64,000 nt of DNA, from contig NZ_ABJL02000008.1 in the NCBI RefSeq assembly GCF_000172175.1, positions 3,100,001-3,164,000 on the forward strand. Direction: 5' to 3'. Under the pieces are notes generated by a model. The model was not told the origin of the DNA, searched no databases, and worked only from the letters and a program-made list of their open reading frames with translations. Below, piece by piece: positions 35,801 through 44,579 of this stretch. Numbering within the stretch: the first letter of the stretch is position 1; each line of letters starts with the position of its first letter. Both the position numbers and the translations under genes were made by a program. This DNA comes from Bacteroides intestinalis DSM 17393. Lineage in GTDB: Bacteria; Bacteroidota; Bacteroidia; Bacteroidales; Bacteroidaceae.

Positions 35801-38611
35801 GTGGGTGGCGGCAAGACGCTCATCATGTGCTGTGCCGCCTACGAGATGAAGCGTCTGGGACTGGCGAACAAGCCCCTTATCACCGGCCTGAAGGCGAACA
35901 TCCACGAGATCGCACAGACCTTCGCCACCGCCTACCCGAACGCCAAAGTCCTCTATCCCGGCAAGGAGGACTTCACGCCGGAGCGCCGTGTCGAGATTTT
36001 CCACCGGATGAAGAACAACGACTGGGACGCCATCATCCTCTCGCACGAGCAGTTCGGCATGATACCGCAGTCCCCCGAAATCCAGCGTGACATCCTGCAA
36101 CAGGAACTGGACAGTGTGGAAGAGAACCTCGAAGTCCTCTACCAGCAGGGTGCGGAAGTGAGCAACGCACAGATCAAGGGCATGGAGAAACGCAAGATGA
36201 ACCTTGAGGTCAGGCTGAAAGAGCTGCTCCACGAGATCGAAACCCGCAAGGACGATGTGGCGGACTTCAAGCGCATGGGCATCGACCACCTCTTTGTCGA
36301 TGAGAGCCACCGGTTCAAGAACCTGATGTTCACCACCCGGCACGACCGTGTGGCAGGTCTGGGCAACAGCGAGGGCAGCCAGCGTGCGCTCAACATGCTC
36401 TTCGCCCTGCGCACCATCCAGCAGCGCACCGGCAAGGATCTGGGAGCCACCTTCCTGTCGGGAACCACCATTTCCAACTCGCTGACCGAGCTGTACCTGC
36501 TCTTCAAGTACCTGCGCCCCCGGGAATTGGAGCGTCAGGGGATCAACTCCTTTGACGCATGGGCGGCGGTGTTTGCCCGGAAGTCCGTCGATTACGAGTT
36601 CTCCGTCACCAACGAGGTGGTGCAGAAAGAGCGTTTCCGCTACTTCATCAAGGTTCCGGAACTCGCTTCGTTCTATTCCGAGATCACCGACTTCCGTACC
36701 GCAGCCGACATCGGCATCGACCGTCCGGAGAAGAACGAGATACTGCACAACATACCCCCGACGCCCGACCAGAGGGAGTTCATACAGAAGCTCATCGAGT
36801 TCGCCAAGACCGGCAATGCCACCGTACTGGGCCGCCCGCCACTGAACGAGAGGGAAGAGAAGGCGAAGATGCTCATCGCCACCGACTACGCCCGGAAGAT
36901 GTCGCTCGACATGCGGCTCATCGATCCGCTCTCCTACGGCGACGACAAGGACAACAAGGCCACCCATTGCGCCGATATGATTGCGAAGTATTACAATAAA
37001 TACGCCGGGCATAAAGGCACTCAGTTCGTTTTCTCGGACTTGGGAACCTACAAGCCCGACCAGTGGAATCCGTACAGCGAGATCAAGCGCAAGCTGGTGG
37101 AGGATCACGGCATCCCCGAAGACCAGATACGTTTCATTCAGGAAGCCAAGACCGAGAAGAAGCGCAAGGCGATGATCGAGGCGATGAACGAGGGAAAGAT
37201 ACGTGTTCTCTTCGGCTCTACTGAAATGCTGGGCACGGGAGTCAACGCCCAGAAGCGGTGTGTAGCCATCCATCATCTCGACGCACCGTGGCGGCCTTCG
37301 GACTTGCAGCAGCGGGACGGCCGGGGCATCCGAAAGGGCAACGAGGTGGCCAAACTCTATGCGGACAACAAGGTGGACGTGATAATCTACGCCGTGGAGA
37401 AGTCGCTTGACAGCTACAAGTTCAACCTGCTTTACAACAAGCAGCTTTTCATCACCCAGCTCAAGCAGAACAACATGGGTTGCCGTACCATCGACGAGGG
37501 AGGCATGGACGAGAAGGGAGGCATACCTTTCTCAGAGTACGTAGCGGTGCTTTCCGGAAATACCGACCTGCTCGACAAGGCACGGTTGGAGAAGCGGATT
37601 GCCGGCATGGAAGGGGAGCGCAAGGCCTTCCAGCGTGGCAAGGGGGAATCACGCATCAAACTGGAAACTTTCCTGGCGAACCGGGCAAGCAACGATGACA
37701 TCATCGCCCGTGTCAGGAAGGACAAGGCCGCCATCGAGAGCCGTATGCAGTACGACAAGGAGGGCAACAGGCTCAACCCCTTGAAGATTGACGGCGTGGC
37801 AGGCGATGATCCGAAAGTGATTGCCGCCAAGCTCCACGAGATAGAGGACAGGGAACGCACGCACGGCCAGCCGAAAGTCATCGGCTCGCTCTATGGCTTC
37901 GACATCGTTGTCAAGACCGACACCACCGTCAAGGACGGTCTGGACTTCTGCGAGAACCGTTTCTTCGTGCGAGGTGAAGGCAACTTCCTCTACAACTATA
38001 ACAACGGCCGCTTGGCGGTCGATCCGAAAACCGCCTGCCAGAACTTCATCAACGCCTTCGACAGCATCCCCCGCCTGATAGAGAAATACACGAGGGACAA
38101 CGAAGCCATTGAGAAGGAACTCCCCGTCCTGGAACAGGTCGTCGGGGAAGTCTGGAAAAAGGAGGACGAGCTGAAGCAGCTCAAGGCCGACCTTGCCGCT
38201 CTCGACCGCAAGATCCTGCTCTCCCTCAAATCAGTGGATGCGCAGGAAAAAAGCACCGACGGAGTAATCGAAGTCGTGCCCTCCCAACCGGTAACGCCCG
38301 ACGGACAGGATAACGCCCCCGCCGCCGGCATACCCGTCGCCGATGCTCCGCCCGGCAGTTCCTCACCGGGCAGTGTCCCCACACAGGACACGCCCCCTGC
38401 CGAGCCTTATGTCCACCGGATGCCCGACTTCCTCGCCGACAGGCAGCGCACTCCGCCCAAACTAAGCGGAATGCCCAAAAGCATCAGCATCAAAGAGGCA
38501 ATGGGAGCGCCCGGCGGCAAGCTCGTCATCGGAGGCGTCCCCAAGTCCGGCAACAAGGACGATCCCGATCCTGACCGGCCCGAAAAGCCCAAACCCAAGC
38601 TGAAGTTATAG
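32885..38611 (+). CDS. Giant DNA methylase-helicase fusion of ICE backbone
   Basis: A 1908-aa protein. The N-terminal region has an N6-adenine methylase-like fold: FLDPSSGTGNFVSAF (motif I, ~residue 130) and SSNIPFGD (in place of NPPY, ~residue 200). A charged linker follows (~residues 470-545). The C-terminal half is an SF2/SNF2-like helicase: Walker A HEVGGGKTLIMCC (~residue 974), DESHRFKN (~1138), SGTTISNSL and the motif VI-like QQRDGRGIRKGN (~1475). These proteins occur in many Bacteroides ICEs, where they are presumed to act on the transferred DNA or to counter restriction. The start overlaps DUF1896. A terminator follows 27 bp after the stop. Confidence 0.88.
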   Translation: MAYNKKAHLRDNIEAIRLMFRLEKEQRTATPEEAGILAAYSGFGGIKAVLSPFGKLTDILRWTQADRELFPLITELHNVLRDGAADEREYRRLVESVKASTFTAFYTPPAIVNAIASSLGEHGVSPGRFLDPSSGTGNFVSAFRSQCHSASGNTPEIVAYEKDLLTGRILARLHPEAQVNIKGFEELPPHRNGYFDVVSSNIPFGDIRVFDPSFDNGTARRFALNSLHNYFFAKGLDAVREGGVLAFITSQGVMNSAMAYPVRQYLMNRSRLLSAVRLPNNLFTDYAGTEVGSDLIILQKDTLSQREYTSLERSFVEVGTQTDGTTQNEYFEHTAAIVHTRGHVGTDPYGKPARIYLHDGGMEAIAADMKYFLDRNLSEQLDLDLYLRHSPVQEFRNLVSRPAETMQQRIAQVREINRSGNMNGHSTSTDRQTIQVERRTSTPEQPSTDARPTAAKTTPEPVMSLYDLFGFTQEERSQVRKRKTRSTKKDSGQLSLFDMPPLEQHPAPAEPTPQEKERQERERQEQERRRQEEEAARQERMKPRPYPAGLQGHHRNGSLVDDDGQIGYLSAIGGAAPVFNPLDLPERQRRRASLYIEIRDTYHHLYENEAAAHAANPALRTMLNTLYDDFIRQFGNLNDRKNIDLFRMDAGNREILSLERYIDGRAVKADIFDHPVSYNINEITHTDDVHEALTASLNKYGNVDMAYMESLTDKSQSDLLEELRGRIFYNPLSKNYEIADRFISGNVMAKAEHIEEYLQSHPDNGEARISLEALRQSLPAPIPFEDLDFNFGERWIPAGVYSRYASWLFDTDVSVRYTASSDEYSIRADMTSPRIMNQYSVRSESRIFNGIALMRHAIHNTTPNITKTVLDKTGKEMKIRDPEVTLLANSKIDEIRNGFSDWLMEQSPEFKRKMADMYNRKFNCFVRPKYDGSHQSFPGLDLKGLGIPDLYPSQKDCIWMLKQNGGGIADHEVGGGKTLIMCCAAYEMKRLGLANKPLITGLKANIHEIAQTFATAYPNAKVLYPGKEDFTPERRVEIFHRMKNNDWDAIILSHEQFGMIPQSPEIQRDILQQELDSVEENLEVLYQQGAEVSNAQIKGMEKRKMNLEVRLKELLHEIETRKDDVADFKRMGIDHLFVDESHRFKNLMFTTRHDRVAGLGNSEGSQRALNMLFALRTIQQRTGKDLGATFLSGTTISNSLTELYLLFKYLRPRELERQGINSFDAWAAVFARKSVDYEFSVTNEVVQKERFRYFIKVPELASFYSEITDFRTAADIGIDRPEKNEILHNIPPTPDQREFIQKLIEFAKTGNATVLGRPPLNEREEKAKMLIATDYARKMSLDMRLIDPLSYGDDKDNKATHCADMIAKYYNKYAGHKGTQFVFSDLGTYKPDQWNPYSEIKRKLVEDHGIPEDQIRFIQEAKTEKKRKAMIEAMNEGKIRVLFGSTEMLGTGVNAQKRCVAIHHLDAPWRPSDLQQRDGRGIRKGNEVAKLYADNKVDVIIYAVEKSLDSYKFNLLYNKQLFITQLKQNNMGCRTIDEGGMDEKGGIPFSEYVAVLSGNTDLLDKARLEKRIAGMEGERKAFQRGKGESRIKLETFLANRASNDDIIARVRKDKAAIESRMQYDKEGNRLNPLKIDGVAGDDPKVIAAKLHEIEDRERTHGQPKVIGSLYGFDIVVKTDTTVKDGLDFCENRFFVRGEGNFLYNYNNGRLAVDPKTACQNFINAFDSIPRLIEKYTRDNEAIEKELPVLEQVVGEVWKKEDELKQLKADLAALDRKILLSLKSVDAQEKSTDGVIEVVPSQPVTPDGQDNAPAAGIPVADAPPGSSSPGSVPTQDTPPAEPYVHRMPDFLADRQRTPPKLSGMPKSISIKEAMGAPGGKLVIGGVPKSGNKDDPDPDRPEKPKPKLKL

Positions 38612-38638
38612 CTCCTGTAACCGAAGCCATAAAAACAA

Positions 38639-38681
38639 CCCCACTCCGCCGGCTTCCCATGAAACAGCGGAGTGGGGTTTT
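38639..38681 (+). terminator. Strong intrinsic terminator after the methylase/helicase gene
   Basis: CCCCACTCCGC (38639-38649) and GCGGAGTGGGG (38667-38677) form an 11-bp GC-rich stem followed by TTTT. It lies 27 bp after the stop codon and ends the topB operon. Confidence 0.85.
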
Positions 38682-38697
38682 ATACTATACAGACAAC

Positions 38698-38738
38698 CGA
38701 CATTTTACCGCCGTAAAATTTACGGCGGTAAAATGTCG
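38698..38738. repeat. Perfect 41-nt palindrome
   Basis: Two 20-bp arms, starting CGACATTTTACCGCCGTAAA, pair perfectly around a single central A. There is no T run, and the element lies between the operon terminator and a predicted small RNA promoter. It could be a dimeric-regulator operator, a recombination or insertion site (for example one end of a lost element), or a cruciform. No coding function. Confidence 0.75.
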
Positions 38739-38790
38739 ATTTCCCTGAAGTTAAAAAAACATATATTATTCCTTATATATACTCAAATCC

Positions 38791-38884
38791 TTGTTTAAAA
38801 CAAAAGAAGTATCTATATTTGCAGTGTCATCGCTCGAAGAACGAAGGACTTGGTTGCCCGCATTACCGTAAATGCGGTTTTTTT
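38791..38884 (+). ncRNA. Candidate small RNA with its own promoter and terminator
   Basis: TTG (38791-38793), a 20-nt spacer and TATATTTG (38814-38821) form a consensus promoter on the plus strand. A start near 38828 would give a ~57-nt transcript ending in the hairpin CCGCATT/AATGCGG (38858-38877) followed by seven T. No open reading frame of note is inside. It converges on the four-gene operon, whose last stop is at 38891, so it could also provide antisense control at that 3' end. Family unknown. Confidence 0.6.
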
Positions 38885-38890
38885 ATGCCC

Positions 38891-39430
38891 TTATTTTTCC
38901 CTGTTTATATATTTGTTTTGGTAATAAGGTTGATTATCGCAATCAACACAAAATCCTGTAATTAATGCGTAATCCGGTTGTATGTATTCAACTATAACAA
39001 TATATTGTTTACCTCTATACCAATAATAGTCACGGAGAGTTCCGTCATCTTCAATATACCGAAAATAAGTAATACGCTTATCTTCTTTATTCTCTAAAAT
39101 AGGTCTTATCCAATGTACCCTATTAGCTCTTTCTTCACGAAATTCTCTTATTTTTCTGGAAGTTTTATACTTTCCACCTTTAATAGTACGAGTAATTACG
39201 TGAACAAACTTCTCATAGTATTGCTCAAAATCAACAGGAAGATTGTCTTTTTTGCTATTTTTATACAAATACGGTTTCACTTTTAAAGGAGTACCATCAA
39301 TAATTACGGTATTCTCAAAAAAATCCCGATGAAAAATGGCATGAAGTTCATCCATTTTTTCTTGTTCCGTTTCTGCAACCCCGTCTGCAAAATACGGTTT
39401 TAAAGCTCCTAATTCATCTGCTACTGTCAT
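38891..39430 (-). CDS. Small protein with probable BECR-type RNase fold
   Basis: A 179-aa protein starting at the ATG at 39430 (MTVADELGALKPYFADGVAE), overlapping the DUF3800 gene by 17 bases. The C-terminal part (RANRVHWIRPILENKEDKRI, FRYIEDDGTLRDYYWYRGKQ, YIVIVEYIQPDYALITGFCV) resembles toxin nucleases of the BECR/RelE-like kind, with the succession of strands and a final 'LiTaFcVD'. I recognise the pattern, not a named family. It is the last gene of the minus-strand operon after DUF6088 and DUF3800 and may be the toxic component. The alternative upstream start in frame (39502) lies deep inside the DUF3800 gene and is less likely. Confidence 0.5.
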   Translation of the reverse strand: MTVADELGALKPYFADGVAETEQEKMDELHAIFHRDFFENTVIIDGTPLKVKPYLYKNSKKDNLPVDFEQYYEKFVHVITRTIKGGKYKTSRKIREFREERANRVHWIRPILENKEDKRITYFRYIEDDGTLRDYYWYRGKQYIVIVEYIQPDYALITGFCVDCDNQPYYQNKYINREK

Positions 39431-40145
39431 TGCGCTTACGAGGTTGGTGATCAAAAATATTAAATTTGATTTCTCCCGGTTCTGTACCTTCATCCAAAAC
39501 ATAACCAGATTTCATTTCAATATAGTTGATCAGTTCTTTTTTTGCCAAGCTGCCATCTTTCTTCAAGTGAAGACCTCTCGCTTTATAAGTTACTGCACCT
39601 ATGAAAAAATCTGCTAACTGTATAAATTGTGATTCATGGGAACGTATATGCTGAAAAGAAAGAAAAGGCGATTTACCATGAAACTTATTAGAGAAGACCT
39701 CTTGGATTTTATTAAGTTTTGCACGTCCTTTCGTATCTTTTATATCCAAAAATACACGGTAATTATTCATTGCAGAAGGATTAGTGTATGGATTGACAAG
39801 CAAGTAATAAATCATTTTATAGTAAAAATTATCATGCTCGCCGTTGTTGAAAGACAAATTGTCTAAACGGTCTTTGTACTTAACAAGAATACATCTGAAC
39901 TCCATGTTTGAGTCAAAAAAGTAATCTATAAGTTCTTTATACATATCAATATGGGTGTTACTGATTGTATTCCATTTTATCTCATGTAAAATATTATGCC
40001 CTCGCTTAATCGCTTTTATGCATTGTTTCATTTCTTCAGTCTGCTCCTTTGGCACCTTTATATAACCAATACACATGACAGGAAAATGATCATGTTCTAA
40101 ATGACAGCTTTCATCTATATAGAATGTAAATTGTTCTTTATTCAT
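39414..40145 (-). CDS. DUF3800 protein (RNase H-like fold)
   Basis: A 243-aa protein from ATG 40145 (MNKEQFTFYIDESCHLEHDH); a TTG at 40172 is an alternative. It has the DUF3800 hallmarks: an N-terminal YIDESCH strand with the first acidic residue, a middle FLDIKDTKGR strand, and SFQHIRSHESQFIQLADFFI, the conserved C-terminal 'S...qlaDf..Ga' motif. The family is predicted to be a nuclease or nucleic acid-binding RNase H-like protein and is common in defence islands. It lies between DUF6088 (33 bp upstream) and the BECR-like gene, with which it overlaps. Confidence 0.78.
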   Translation of the reverse strand: MNKEQFTFYIDESCHLEHDHFPVMCIGYIKVPKEQTEEMKQCIKAIKRGHNILHEIKWNTISNTHIDMYKELIDYFFDSNMEFRCILVKYKDRLDNLSFNNGEHDNFYYKMIYYLLVNPYTNPSAMNNYRVFLDIKDTKGRAKLNKIQEVFSNKFHGKSPFLSFQHIRSHESQFIQLADFFIGAVTYKARGLHLKKDGSLAKKELINYIEMKSGYVLDEGTEPGEIKFNIFDHQPRKRNDSSR

Positions 40146-40178
40146 AAGGTCGCTATATATTATTCTTTCCAATTATAA

Positions 40179-40898
40179 TTACTGAATTCTCCATTTTCTC
40201 ACTTCGGGTAATACTTGCTTATCTATCTTTACATTGTATAAAGTAAGAGGATTTAGTGTATTCCATAATGGCAATGCTTTGTTTGTACCGTATATGTTCT
40301 CAACCATCGCTCCAAGTAAAGCACGCACCATTGGAGGATATTTTTTTGCAAGTATAAGTAGCTCATCCCTATCTTTTTTATTCAAATTCTGAATAATAGT
40401 CATTATACACTTACATGATTGGCTGGTAGTTGTATCCGGTATCTCTTTTATAAACTTAATGGCATCCAATAGCTGCAATAAAGGTATATTTTCCTTTGTT
40501 ATGGGATTAGACTGAATCACGAAACTAATCGTGAACATTCCTCTTACCGTTTTGTTTTTACGTACATTTGTGCCAATTTGGATGATATTCGGCACTTGTG
40601 TAGTCAATCCTAATCGATTAAAAGCTAAGTATCCAGTCATATAACCAATAACTTCTCCATCCTTCTCAAGAAAGTCTTTTACAACTTCTTCTAACTTAGG
40701 CTTTAGCATTCCAAAAACACTTTTTTTAGGTTTATAGAAGCGTCCTTTTGAGATTTTGGCAATAATACCTTCAGCTACTAAGCGATTTAAGATTTTGATA
40801 ACTCTTTCACTCCGTTCTGGAGACAAATTTAAATCTTGATATGTAAAAACATAATCAGACTCAAAATTTTCAATTCTTTGTCGAATTTCCTTTATCAT
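40179..40898 (-). CDS. DUF6088 protein, AbiEi-like antitoxin/regulator
   Basis: A 239-aa protein with an N-terminal winged-helix (YVFTYQDLNLSPERSERVIK ... LVAEGIIAKISKGRFYKPKK) and a C-terminal part of the AbiEi/DUF6088 kind (GYMTGYLAFNRLGLTTQVPN, IIQIGTNVRKNKTVRGMF). Such proteins are transcriptional repressor-antitoxins in type IV toxin-antitoxin systems. It is the second gene of the operon, 19 bp after the STAND gene, and is the likely autoregulator. Confidence 0.72.
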   Translation of the reverse strand: MIKEIRQRIENFESDYVFTYQDLNLSPERSERVIKILNRLVAEGIIAKISKGRFYKPKKSVFGMLKPKLEEVVKDFLEKDGEVIGYMTGYLAFNRLGLTTQVPNIIQIGTNVRKNKTVRGMFTISFVIQSNPITKENIPLLQLLDAIKFIKEIPDTTTSQSCKCIMTIIQNLNKKDRDELLILAKKYPPMVRALLGAMVENIYGTNKALPLWNTLNPLTLYNVKIDKQVLPEVRKWRIQ

Positions 40899-40917
40899 TA
40901 CCGTCTTTCTTCAATAG

Positions 40918-43900
40918 TTATGTCCTGCTAATAAGATTATTACCACGAGGTTGTATTAATGACATTTTTAAAGTACTTGCTATTCTTTGTCTTTCATCAT
41001 ATTTTACATAATTATTGTACAAATATGATTTAACACGTGCTTTTAGTATTCTTAATGCCACAGGATTATTCTCAAACTCTTTATATAATAATCTTAACTC
41101 GGGTATTGATAATTTCCCATAGCACGTCTTTATTGAAAATGATATTAGTTTCGCAGCAGGAGTATTCAATTCATTTGCTACATCATCAAAAATAGGTTTA
41201 AGATCTCTATTCCCTACTGAATTGATCACCTTTGAGAAAATACCCAAGCAAAAATTAAAAGACATTAATTGAAAGAATAAATTTATTCTTTCAGCAATTT
41301 CTGATTTAGAATCAGCCTTTTCAACTTTACTCTGAATAGAAATAGTCAATTCTTCTTTAGTGCTTTTGACTATTTTCCCCAAAAAACCTATAGTTCTAAA
41401 AGCAGTTAGATACAACTCCTTTATCATTTCATGTAACTTTTGTTTTGAAATAGAACCTTTCCTATTTTTAATAATTTGTCCTACAATTTCCAATGATCTA
41501 ACAGCTTGATAGAAAGATATAATTTCAGAAGGCATATTTTGATAATCTTCTTCGTAAGTATTATCTTTCATCTGCAATTCTAACTTATCCCTACTTTCTA
41601 AGCTTTTCTCACGTTCCTGTATGGGATCTGTATTAGATCGGATAATATCATCTTTAAATTCCTGAATAATATCTTTTATTAATTCATTAAATGAACCATT
41701 CCTTTCAAGGGTTATAGGCTCAATATCATCAAATGGAATCATTGATGCTAATATTGTTTCATCTATTAAAAATGAATCTTTTGAATGATGTGCAACAAAA
41801 ATCAGAATATTAGCATATTTATCAACCTGTATATTTTTACATAAATATTGTATTATTTTCCTTCCTTTTTCTTCTGTTAATATTGTTGCAATCTTTTGGG
41901 CAACAAGAAAATAGAAAATATAATTATAGCCAAAATGAAACCATTCATCTTCATCATAGACAAGAAGACCGGATCCTAATAGTTTATCCCTCACTTCGGT
42001 AAAAGAAGGTGCTATATAATTAGCTGAATAATTTTTATGAAACTCTTGAAATTCAATATCAGACAACGATTTTTTCTTTTTATCAAACAAAGAAAATGCT
42101 AATTCTGACAAATAATTTATATAAGTATCAATATCTTCATTTTTGATTTTAGCCTTTGCCGCTAAAGCGAAATGTATTAAAGACTGATAGCAATATCCAT
42201 ATGAAGTTTGTTCATAATTGTTAGGTTTTACTAAATTCATTGATTGAAGAATGGATAATACAAATATAGGATAGGAAGGTATTAATTTATCTCCCAAAAA
42301 AGTTTGAACTTGTTCATATGAATCTTTTGTTTTTTCTAAAAAAATCTGTTCTGTAATACTATATGGATTTTCCTCATTTAAACGATGATAATTTTCTATT
42401 AATTTATTTCTTTTCTTGTGACCAAGGGGTAGTATCTTACCACAAAAAACATCTTTAGTGGTAGATTCTAAAACAGAAATAATATTATATATAGAAGAAG
42501 TTGTAATGATAATTCTCGAAAAACGATTCTCGAGCTTTTTTAATAATTCTAAGATTGATTTATTATTCAACTCTGCCGAATTAAGATTATCTATAAACAA
42601 TATCTTACATTCGTTAGAATATTGACTATATTCTTCAAATGATTTATTTTCATATTGTTCTATAAAGGCTTTTTCTAAAGGTTTATCTATTTCCATCTTC
42701 TTAAAGCATTTCCCATTAATCAACAATGGGAATTTTTGATGTAAAATAGAGTCAAGATACATCATATTAATCAAGCTGGATTTACCAGATTGATTTTCTC
42801 CTTCAAGCAATACTACTTTGTAATTTGAACTCCCTATAAAAATAGAACTGTCAACATAATTCTCATATAATTCTTTCTTTAAATCATTGGTTTTCTCAAT
42901 GTCAGGATATATAAATATATCTTTCAATTTGATTTTTTTATCATCATTGAAAAATAAAGGCAGTTTCATATCATTCAAAGAAGACAAGAAGGCCTGATTT
43001 GAATGAAAATCAAGATTGTTATGTCCTATTTCTTTTAATGAAAACTTTTGTTCCTCCTGTTGTGAGTAGATAGTTCCATTCCAATGAAATGGATAATTAA
43101 ATCCAATCCTATTTTCTGTGTTTATGATGAACACTTGAAAACCTGAATGAACTTTTTTTGCTTGATTCATTTGTAATGCCTCTCCTGCAAAAATATAGCA
43201 CTCCTTATGTGTGTTTAAGTCCGTATGAATCATTCCTTGCCTTTCATGTTCATGTCCATAAATAACTACATCAGAAAAGCTATTGATCAGTTCGGAAAAT
43301 TCATGCTTATTATTTTCTTCTGTATTAGGATTTAACCAAGATGAATGATGATGAAAAACTGATATATTTATCGTTGCTTTTGTATTAATAGTCTCTTCTA
43401 TATTTTTTATAGGATAGAAAAGACTACCAACATTTTCATTAATAGAAGACATCCAAGCTGTATTAAAAGAATGAAAAATAACAACCTCTTTTTGTATATC
43501 ATCTATATATTCCTTGTAAATACATGGTTTGGTTTCTTGTCCATTAATCGAGCTTTCAAAATTCCAAAAAGGTTCTTGCACGATAAGACATTGTTCTATA
43601 ACACTATTATCATCACCAATATAATCATAATTCATATTTTTTATAGCATTTTTTCTCGCCTGTCTATCCATATTGAAATTGCAATCATGATTTCCGGGAG
43701 TAAAAATTATTTGTTCATAGACCTTATCTTTATACAATGTTTTAAGTAAACTTCTTATTGAATTCAAAAACTTTGAAGCCAAAATATATTCTTCTTCACT
43801 ACCAGAGTAAACAACATCACCTGTAAACACTATATATATGCGATCACATTCTTCATATATCGTTTTGACGGAAGCAACAAGAGATGAAAACTCACTCAAA

Positions 43901-43959
43901 ATCCAATCAGTGGCACTTTTTATGTGAGAATCTGTAAAGTGTAATATTCCTAATTTCAT
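40918..43959 (-). CDS. Metallophosphoesterase-STAND NTPase fusion (candidate defence protein)
   Basis: A 1013-aa protein from the ATG at 43959 (MKLGILHFTDSHIKSATDWI); a TTG at 43977 is possible but lies in the promoter. N-terminal calcineurin-like phosphoesterase with all metal motifs: FTDSH, FTGDVVYSG, FTPGNHDCN, FHHHSSW and YGHEHERQG. It is followed by a STAND-type P-loop domain: Walker A LEGENQSGKSSLINM (~residue 390), Walker B ECKILFIDNLNSA, and a helical C-terminus. This sensor-NTPase-effector layout resembles Avs-type antiphage proteins, with the phosphoesterase as effector. It heads the four-gene operon. TACCTTTG at 43975-43982 (minus strand) fits a -7 box. Confidence 0.8.
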   Translation of the reverse strand: MKLGILHFTDSHIKSATDWILSEFSSLVASVKTIYEECDRIYIVFTGDVVYSGSEEEYILASKFLNSIRSLLKTLYKDKVYEQIIFTPGNHDCNFNMDRQARKNAIKNMNYDYIGDDNSVIEQCLIVQEPFWNFESSINGQETKPCIYKEYIDDIQKEVVIFHSFNTAWMSSINENVGSLFYPIKNIEETINTKATINISVFHHHSSWLNPNTEENNKHEFSELINSFSDVVIYGHEHERQGMIHTDLNTHKECYIFAGEALQMNQAKKVHSGFQVFIINTENRIGFNYPFHWNGTIYSQQEEQKFSLKEIGHNNLDFHSNQAFLSSLNDMKLPLFFNDDKKIKLKDIFIYPDIEKTNDLKKELYENYVDSSIFIGSSNYKVVLLEGENQSGKSSLINMMYLDSILHQKFPLLINGKCFKKMEIDKPLEKAFIEQYENKSFEEYSQYSNECKILFIDNLNSAELNNKSILELLKKLENRFSRIIITTSSIYNIISVLESTTKDVFCGKILPLGHKKRNKLIENYHRLNEENPYSITEQIFLEKTKDSYEQVQTFLGDKLIPSYPIFVLSILQSMNLVKPNNYEQTSYGYCYQSLIHFALAAKAKIKNEDIDTYINYLSELAFSLFDKKKKSLSDIEFQEFHKNYSANYIAPSFTEVRDKLLGSGLLVYDEDEWFHFGYNYIFYFLVAQKIATILTEEKGRKIIQYLCKNIQVDKYANILIFVAHHSKDSFLIDETILASMIPFDDIEPITLERNGSFNELIKDIIQEFKDDIIRSNTDPIQEREKSLESRDKLELQMKDNTYEEDYQNMPSEIISFYQAVRSLEIVGQIIKNRKGSISKQKLHEMIKELYLTAFRTIGFLGKIVKSTKEELTISIQSKVEKADSKSEIAERINLFFQLMSFNFCLGIFSKVINSVGNRDLKPIFDDVANELNTPAAKLISFSIKTCYGKLSIPELRLLYKEFENNPVALRILKARVKSYLYNNYVKYDERQRIASTLKMSLIQPRGNNLISRT

Positions 43960-44213
43960 AAATGACAGTTTTTGCAAAGGTAAAAAAACGCCCAGTTTTT
44001 ACGCCACAAAACTGGAATATTTTTAAGTGCATACATAAAAAATGATACCCCTCCGGACCGCTGTCCTTTGAAGTATCACCATTCGAACAAGAAAAGAAAC
44101 TTCATCCTGTTTCACAACTGTATGAAGTCATTGCCATGACAAACACCAATACGCAGTTTGGGATTTCCTGCCTCACGGCAGTAGTTTCACCGGTACAAAG
44201 CAAAAACATGGAC

Positions 44214-44567
44214 TTATTCTTTCGGCAGCGGATAGCTCTCGGACAGTTTGTCCTCACGTGCCTGCCGTTTTATCTCGTTCTCGTCGAAGTTGTTGCGGAT
44301 GAACTCGTGCAAGTCCGACTCCTTGTAATATGTCTTGTGATATATCGAATAGAACTTCAACACCCCGTTATTCCGGTATCGTTGCAGCGTGCGTTTGCTG
44401 ATGCGCAACAACAGGCATACTTCCTGATTGTCGTACAGACGCTCTCCGTTCAGGTAGTTCAGGTGCTTTTCCCTCGTTTCCGCCTTGTCCAGCTTCCGTG
44501 AGATGCGGTACAGCTCACCCATGATACGTTCCATCCATGCTTCAAATTCCGTTTTATCTACTAACAT
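44214..44567 (-). CDS. Helix-turn-helix protein of ICE type
   Basis: A 117-aa protein. The N-terminus is helical, followed by an excisionase/MerR-like HTH: GERLYDNQEVCLLLRISKRT and LQRYRNNGVLKFYSIYHKTY, then YYKESDLHEFIRN. Such short HTH proteins are frequent near integration/excision modules of Bacteroides conjugative elements, and this one may be a directionality factor or regulator. It follows the truncated gene at 44580 by 12 bp. Confidence 0.75.
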   Translation of the reverse strand: MLVDKTEFEAWMERIMGELYRISRKLDKAETREKHLNYLNGERLYDNQEVCLLLRISKRTLQRYRNNGVLKFYSIYHKTYYKESDLHEFIRNNFDENEIKRQAREDKLSESYPLPKE

Positions 44568-44579
44568 ACGCTTTCCTCC

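Noticed and set aside
35300..37276. 658-codon minus-strand frame opposite the methylase/helicase gene
   Set aside because: A shadow of GC-rich codon usage in the real plus-strand gene; no domain content.
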